This document shows positions 5,747 to 9,816 of a stretch of 9,816 nt of DNA, piece after piece. The notes beneath the pieces were generated by a model. The model was not told the origin of the DNA. It did not search any database and saw nothing but the letters and a program-made list of their open reading frames with translations. The DNA is from an uncultured Collinsella sp. (GTDB lineage Bacteria > Actinomycetota > Coriobacteriia > Coriobacteriales > Coriobacteriaceae). The translations under genes were made by a program, and so were the position numbers. The stretch is taken from contig CABMPS010000062.1 of assembly GCA_902388545.1 (NCBI GenBank), positions 1 through 9,816 of the forward strand, given 5' to 3'. Each line of letters opens with the position of its first letter. Position 1 is the stretch's first letter.

Positions 5747-6583
5747 GTGCCCAGACGCATCAAGCGGGCCACCATCGTCTCGTTTACGCTCATACTCCTT
5801 GTTGCCGTCTGTGCGGGCTCCCTGACGTATACCGTTCGAAGCAGTTCTTCCTCCTCGAATGAAGCCGATAGAGATCTCCCGGTGCTCAAAATCGGCGTTA
5901 CGGATAACGACCCCTATGTGTATGTCGATACCACGGGCGATTACGCCGGTATCGATATCGACATCGCCCGCGAGGCCTGCAAGCGTGCGGGGCTCAAGCC
6001 ACAGTTTGTCGATATTGACTGGAACGATCGCGACCGGCTGCTCAAAAACGGTGATATCGATTGCCTGTGGTGTGACTATTCTCCCTGTTATCGCGAGGAT
6101 AAGTATTACTGGACCGAGCCGTGTCTAACCGTGACGGTCTCGGTTGCCGCCAAGAAAACGAGTGGCATCAAGTCCTTGGCACATCTCGATGGAAGTAAGA
6201 CCATTGCGGTGATTGCGGGTTCGGTGAGTGAACGCCGATTGCTTGCGGGGGATCTGGGGGTCTCGTCGGACGTTCAAATCAAATCATATGGCTCTGCCGA
6301 ACTCTGCAAAGCCGCTCTAGTCAAAGGGTACGTTGACTGCTGCATGGCGGATGTCCAGTCGCTTGACCGACTCGTTGCTCAGTATCCCGGCGTTTACCGT
6401 GTGTTTGCCGACAATGTTATGACGGTTGACCTGGGCGTCGCGTTTGATGACAGCTATGAAGGATTGGTCGTAAAGGATCTCAATACCGCGCTGTTCGACA
6501 TGGATCGAGATGGCACGATTGACCGTATTGTGGGCAATTACAAGACAGGAGCGACGACGCGCGGGCAAGGAGGAAATTCATGA
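5747..6583 (+). CDS. Membrane-tethered family-3 solute-binding protein
   Basis: From the GTG start the product has 278 residues. The N-terminus PRRIKR plus a hydrophobic helix (about 8-26) exports it. Cys22 sits at the end of this helix, but the preceding VAV is a poor lipobox, so a transmembrane anchor is as likely as lipidation. A serine-rich linker (32-37) leads to a domain that reads like SBP_bac_3 (amino-acid-type binding proteins): LKIGVTDNDPYVY (47-59), YAGIDIDIAREA (66-77), a central SPCYREDKYYWTEP segment where these proteins have TPER...F(S/T)EPY, SGIKSLAHLDG (139-149) and a C-terminal DGTIDRIVGNY. It contains nine cysteines, many for an exported protein. Its stop overlaps the start of the GGDEF gene (ATGA), and no permease or ATPase gene is adjacent. 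A sensory rather than transport role is inferred; the ligand is unknown. Confidence 0.85.
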   Translation: MPRRIKRATIVSFTLILLVAVCAGSLTYTVRSSSSSSNEADRDLPVLKIGVTDNDPYVYVDTTGDYAGIDIDIAREACKRAGLKPQFVDIDWNDRDRLLKNGDIDCLWCDYSPCYREDKYYWTEPCLTVTVSVAAKKTSGIKSLAHLDGSKTIAVIAGSVSERRLLAGDLGVSSDVQIKSYGSAELCKAALVKGYVDCCMADVQSLDRLVAQYPGVYRVFADNVMTVDLGVAFDDSYEGLVVKDLNTALFDMDRDGTIDRIVGNYKTGATTRGQGGNS

Positions 6584-8379
6584 CAACTGATGAGCACCGC
6601 TTGAGTCGAAAGACTCTGAACGTCATAGCTGCCAGCGTTATTGTCAGCGCCGTCTTGTTAGGCCTGTTGTATACGGTTGGAACCCATCGCTGCCTCGAAA
6701 AAACGCTTGGGTTTGGCCAAGAAACCATGGTGTTTTTGGAGAACGCTTGCGAAAAATATGACCGCTACGAACAGGGGAGAAAAACCGAGGCGACGCACGA
6801 TTTGCTCGCCGCGGTTGAATCGTTTGCGACGTTCCTGTCCTCTGATCGCGTTGAGGTTAACGACGATCTTATCGAGCAATTTGTCCATGCCGAGAACCTT
6901 TCGGGGCTGATGGTCATGGACTCCGATGGCCATATGGCTGCCCACTACGACATCGATGGTCGCGATCCGCTCATGTTGTGGCGAGATGAGTTGGCCTGTT
7001 CGCCGGTCGCATCGATGTATCAAGGTTCCAAAGTGACCTACTCAACTGTCGATGAGCGCCGTGGTGTCGTTTTTGCCGTCTGTGCTGTTCCGTATGGCGA
7101 CGGCGTTGCCCTGGCATACCGCTCACTTGTTTCCGATACGGCGGACGACTATTCATATGCCATAGCCGACGTGCTTTCGAACAGTACCTTCCACCAGGGT
7201 CCCACGGTGCTTGTTATGGAGGATGCGGAGATTGTCTCATCCAACAGTGCCGATGCTGACGTGTCGCTCGCCCGACTCCTCACCAGCGTAGGAGTTGAGT
7301 GGAAAGACGACGGCCTGACGCGCATCGAATATCGAGGAGACGAATGGTATGCCGTGCGTGCGGCATATAAGGACTACCGCCTGTTTGCGCTATATCCCAA
7401 ATCTGAGGTCATGTCTGACAGGATTTCATTTGTCGCCGTCGGCGTCTTGGTGTGTCTTGCGTTTTGGGTCGTGGTGCTGTTGGCTCGAAATATCGTTGAC
7501 CACCGCAATTTGGTCGAAAAGGATAAACAGCTCGGCATTATCAATGCCATAAGCGCCATCTACGATTCGACCTTCCTTTTGCATCTCGACACCCTCGAGA
7601 TCGAGGGGATCAATATGTCGCCGGCGATAGCGAAAATATTTGCCGAGCACAGCGAGGCATATGACTTTATGGACACGGTCTGCCGGGATATCGTGAGCCC
7701 CGAAAGCCGCGAAGCGGTTGTGGGACTCGTAGATATAAGTTCGCTTCGTGAACGTATGGAGGGCGTACCGTACTTGGCTGCCGAGGTGCGAGATTGTCGA
7801 GGCGCTTGGTACTCGCTACAGGTTGTCCCCCAGCATCGCGATGAGCAAGGCCGGCTGGAGTCAGTCGTCGTGGCGACGCACAACATATCGATGGTCAAGC
7901 ATGCCGAGGAGCTGTCATATCAAGACAAACTGACGGGGCTTCGCAACCGCAACTATCTTGAATCGCGCGGAGATAGCCTGGTAAACGAGGACTTGCCCGT
8001 GAGCGTGATTATGTTGGACTGCAATTATCTCAAGCGGACCAACGACATCTATGGTCACGAGATGGGGGATGAACTGCTGCGACGGACGGCGTCCGTGCTG
8101 CGGCGGGTGGCTGGTGCGGATTATCTGCCGATGCGCCTTGGCGGCGACGAGTTTTTGCTGGTTTGCCCCCATACTGACAACGAGTCTGCGCTCGGGCTGG
8201 AACAGGATCTTCGTCTCGGTCTTGCCGCGGTAAGCGATGAGGCCCTGACGGTCAGCGCATCGATTGGCGTGGCGACCGTCGAGACGGCTGGAAATACGCT
8301 GGCCGATGTATATCGTGTCGCCGACCACAATATGTATCGGGAGAAGCGCACGGTCCACGCACAGGGTGCGGACTGCTAA
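6580..8379 (+). CDS. Two-TM sensor diguanylate cyclase (GGDEF)
   Basis: This 599-residue membrane protein probably makes cyclic di-GMP from two GTP. Transmembrane helices at about 13-33 and 283-302 enclose an extracytoplasmic sensor region (34-282) of Cache/PAS-like length. A cytoplasmic PAS-like segment (about 315-440) follows. The GGDEF domain starts at DKLTGLRNR (449-457) and has DCNYLKRTND (480-489), YGHEMGD (491-497) and an intact GGDEF active site (521-525). The usual RxxD inhibitory site before GGDEF is missing: the aligned residues are GADY, so product inhibition at a canonical I-site is not expected. AAGGAGG at 6567-6573, six bases before the ATG, supports the start. The 4-base overlap with the solute-binding gene implies coupled translation and a shared pathway. 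Activity is inferred from the intact motif. Confidence 0.93.
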   Translation: MTTDEHRLSRKTLNVIAASVIVSAVLLGLLYTVGTHRCLEKTLGFGQETMVFLENACEKYDRYEQGRKTEATHDLLAAVESFATFLSSDRVEVNDDLIEQFVHAENLSGLMVMDSDGHMAAHYDIDGRDPLMLWRDELACSPVASMYQGSKVTYSTVDERRGVVFAVCAVPYGDGVALAYRSLVSDTADDYSYAIADVLSNSTFHQGPTVLVMEDAEIVSSNSADADVSLARLLTSVGVEWKDDGLTRIEYRGDEWYAVRAAYKDYRLFALYPKSEVMSDRISFVAVGVLVCLAFWVVVLLARNIVDHRNLVEKDKQLGIINAISAIYDSTFLLHLDTLEIEGINMSPAIAKIFAEHSEAYDFMDTVCRDIVSPESREAVVGLVDISSLRERMEGVPYLAAEVRDCRGAWYSLQVVPQHRDEQGRLESVVVATHNISMVKHAEELSYQDKLTGLRNRNYLESRGDSLVNEDLPVSVIMLDCNYLKRTNDIYGHEMGDELLRRTASVLRRVAGADYLPMRLGGDEFLLVCPHTDNESALGLEQDLRLGLAAVSDEALTVSASIGVATVETAGNTLADVYRVADHNMYREKRTVHAQGADC

Positions 8380-8451
8380 TCTTGCCCCCGCGAGTCCATG
8401 CATCGTAGGATGTTGAATCGGTGCTTGCGATCATAAGTCGGCCCAGGCGGG

Positions 8452-8457
8452 GATAAT
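8452..8457 (+). promoter_or_regulatory. Putative -10 box for the TSCPD-lipoprotein operon
   Basis: GATAAT lies 35 bases before the start codon at 8493, in the 113-base gap after the GGDEF gene. The nearest -35-like TTGCGA (8425-8430) is 21 bases upstream, which is too far. CCCCGC/GCGGGG arms at the two ends of the gap could pair over a long distance, but no T-run is present, so no terminator is called for the GGDEF operon. Confidence 0.3.
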
Positions 8458-8477
8458 AGACGTCTGAAATTTCTTTC

Positions 8478-8492
8478 TGAGAGGGGATCTCA
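8478..8492 (+). promoter_or_regulatory. Small hairpin presenting the ribosome-binding site
   Basis: TGAGA and TCTCA form a perfect 5-bp inverted repeat directly before the ATG at 8493, with the Shine-Dalgarno-like GGGGA in the loop. The stem is short and may be chance, but the placement is exact. It would leave the loop accessible while tying down the bases next to the start codon. Confidence 0.3.
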
Positions 8493-8756
8493 ATGATTAG
8501 TTTTGACTACAAGCCGCAGGGTGTATGCTCTCGCAATATTCATCTCAATCTCTCTGACGATGGCAGCAAGGTGCTGGGCGTTGAGTTTACCGGCGGCTGT
8601 GACGGCAATCTCAAGGCTATCTCCAAGCTGGTCGAGGGCGCTCCTGCTGATCGCGTAATCGAGGTTCTCGCCGGTAATACCTGCGGTATGAAAAAGACCT
8701 CCTGCGCCGACCAGCTTACACGCGCTATCGAGGCCGCTCGCGCCGAGATCGCCTAA
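8493..8756 (+). CDS. TSCPD domain protein (TIGR03905-like)
   Basis: This is an 87-residue protein of unknown function that resembles the small TSCPD-domain family. Recognisable elements are MISFDYKPQGVCSRNI at the start, FTGGCDGNLKAISKLVEG in the middle, and the conserved pair NTCGMKKTSCADQLTRAI near the end. Cys12, Cys36, Cys64 and Cys71 give a cysteine-rich pattern that could bind a metal, as has been suggested by analogy to TSCPD domains at the end of some ribonucleotide reductases. No signal peptide is present, so it is cytoplasmic. The AGAGGGGA ribosome-binding site is 4-5 bases before the ATG. Its TAA overlaps the ATG of the next gene by one base (TAATG). Family recognition is strong; function is not known. 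Confidence 0.88.
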   Translation: MISFDYKPQGVCSRNIHLNLSDDGSKVLGVEFTGGCDGNLKAISKLVEGAPADRVIEVLAGNTCGMKKTSCADQLTRAIEAARAEIA

Positions 8757-9816
8757 TGGGTATCGCCGACCACATCAAGAATGGAATATCGCGCCGTGGC
8801 TTTGTGCTCGGCGGTGCTGCCGCGGGCGCTGCCACGGTGCTTGCCGGTTGCTCGAAAAAAACGGGCACCAGCGACGATGCCGCCGGCGAGCCGCAGGTTA
8901 TCAAGGACGATTCGAAGATTGTCTCGATCACTGATGAGTACGAAGCTGTTGATATCGATCTTGAGCCGGCGGCGTCGTGGACGCTGCCACTGGGCACGCT
9001 GCTGTACTACTGCGATGGCGACTACGCCGCCGCGATGATGGCGCCTGCTTCTGCCCTGCATGCCAATACGCTTGGTGTGCTCAACCTGGGCGATGGCTCG
9101 CTTACCACATTAATCGAGGATCCTATCGAGGGCACGGGATATGCTTTTTACGATGTCCGTGCCGGCGATGGCGTGTTTGCTTGGGTCGAGATGAACTTTG
9201 CCAACTCATCGTGGAAGCTCTACGCTCAAAATCTGTCGGGCGCTTCGCTCTCTGGCGACGTGGCTGAGCTCGATCGAGGTGGCAAGGACTATGATCCGCC
9301 CCTGTTTACGGCGTTCGGGTCATCGGTCATCTGGTATAAAATGCCTTCGGCAGGCGGCAATAAAACGAGTAGTGATTCGTTTTGCTATCGTCGCTCGCTT
9401 GATGAATCCAAGGCCGAGGTAGTTTGGAAATCGATGGGCCGCTTTGCATCGGCCCCGCGCGCGAGCGACGGCATTTTGACCATCTCGCCGCGTGTCCGCA
9501 ACGACGAAGGCGTCTACTACGGCATAACGGCAATCGATCTGACCGATGGCAACAACACCAAACGTGCCCAGCTAGTCCTTCCCTCGTCAGTCTCGCCTTT
9601 CGAGGCCGTGTATATGGGCGACACCTTCGTGTTCTCCATTGAGGCGACGTATAACGGTGTGGGTAGCCTGGGCAATATGGGCACCTATATCGGTAACGAG
9701 GGCGGGCCGTACCTCTTCCTTTCGCGTGAGCCGCTCGCGTGCGCTGCGGGAAGGAAAAATAAATCCGTTTCAATATTTTTGTTTCCAGTTCTTGTGGAAT
9801 CTGTTTTTTTCCAATG
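8756..9816 (+). CDS. Tat-exported lipoprotein, open at the window end
   Basis: The frame starting at ATG 8756-8758 runs 353 codons to the window edge with no stop. SRRGFVLG (12-19) is a twin-arginine motif, a small-residue hydrophobic core follows, and LAGC (29-32) is a lipobox with Cys32, so it should be exported folded by Tat and lipidated outside the cell. The mature part has repeated segments of short strands (for example the stretches near 125-160 and 255-290) that resemble a beta-propeller-like fold, but no family was recognised. Translation is coupled to the TSCPD gene through TAATG. From about residue 332 the tail becomes AT-rich and hydrophobic (SVSIFLFPVLVESVFFQ), unlike the rest. 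The natural C-terminus is probably lost to a junction there, so this copy may be truncated or fused. Confidence 0.85.
   Translation, partial: MGIADHIKNGISRRGFVLGGAAAGAATVLAGCSKKTGTSDDAAGEPQVIKDDSKIVSITDEYEAVDIDLEPAASWTLPLGTLLYYCDGDYAAAMMAPASALHANTLGVLNLGDGSLTTLIEDPIEGTGYAFYDVRAGDGVFAWVEMNFANSSWKLYAQNLSGASLSGDVAELDRGGKDYDPPLFTAFGSSVIWYKMPSAGGNKTSSDSFCYRRSLDESKAEVVWKSMGRFASAPRASDGILTISPRVRNDEGVYYGITAIDLTDGNNTKRAQLVLPSSVSPFEAVYMGDTFVFSIEATYNGVGSLGNMGTYIGNEGGPYLFLSREPLACAAGRKNKSVSIFLFPVLVESVFFQ
9751..9816. other. AT-rich segment at a sharp composition break
   Basis: By direct count these 66 bases hold 19 G or C (about 29%), whereas the preceding 60 bases hold 43 (about 72%). The break falls at or just after GCTGCGGG (9743-9750), inside the lipoprotein reading frame. 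Codons in the tail (AGG, AAA, AAT, ATA, TCA, TTT) differ from the gene body. A small inverted repeat TTCCA/TGGAA and a run of seven T residues lie within it. It could be the edge of an inserted mobile element or an assembly joint at a contig end. Too little is present to identify it. Confidence 0.6.

Noticed and set aside
7915..8403. A 162-codon minus-strand frame over the GGDEF domain.
   Set aside because: The plus strand encodes an intact GGDEF domain there; the antisense frame has no supporting features.

Overview
The window looks like chromosomal DNA from a high-GC Gram-positive bacterium, most likely a Coriobacteriia gut commensal of the Collinsella type. Three things suggest this: an LPxTG surface protein with SpaA-like repeats, a TSCPD-domain protein paired with a Tat lipoprotein, and generally GC-rich codon use. 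The genus is inferred from family composition and was not tested by any search.

Layout. Positions 1-3463 (minus strand) hold a 1143-residue cell-wall-anchored adhesin with an N-terminal thioester domain, about six SpaA/CnaB-like modules and an LPATG sorting signal. A possible next gene starts 4 bases past its stop and leaves the window. Positions 3464-3760 are intergenic, with a leader hairpin and the tRNA promoter. A tRNA-Gly(CCC) with encoded CCA lies at 3761-3835, followed by a strong terminator. Positions 3886-4157 hold no gene. They carry an unusual palindrome-rich repeat block: two 59-base units (55/59 identical), each ending in a copy of the tRNA-Gly 3' end, plus an inverted copy of the T-arm and hairpins built on GCGAAGC.

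purB (adenylosuccinate lyase) runs 4260-5606 and is closed by its own terminator. A translationally coupled pair follows: a membrane-tethered family-3 solute-binding protein (5747-6583) and a two-TM GGDEF diguanylate cyclase (6580-8379). No transporter genes accompany them, so they look like a ligand sensor feeding c-di-GMP synthesis. A second coupled pair comes next: a small TSCPD protein (8493-8756) and a Tat-exported lipoprotein (8756 to the window end).

The last 66 bases (9751-9816) drop abruptly to about 29% GC, against about 72% in the preceding 60 bases, while the lipoprotein frame stays open. This looks like a junction with foreign DNA or an assembly joint. The most interesting items are the tRNA-end repeat block, the split solute-binding/GGDEF sensor and the composition break at the right edge.
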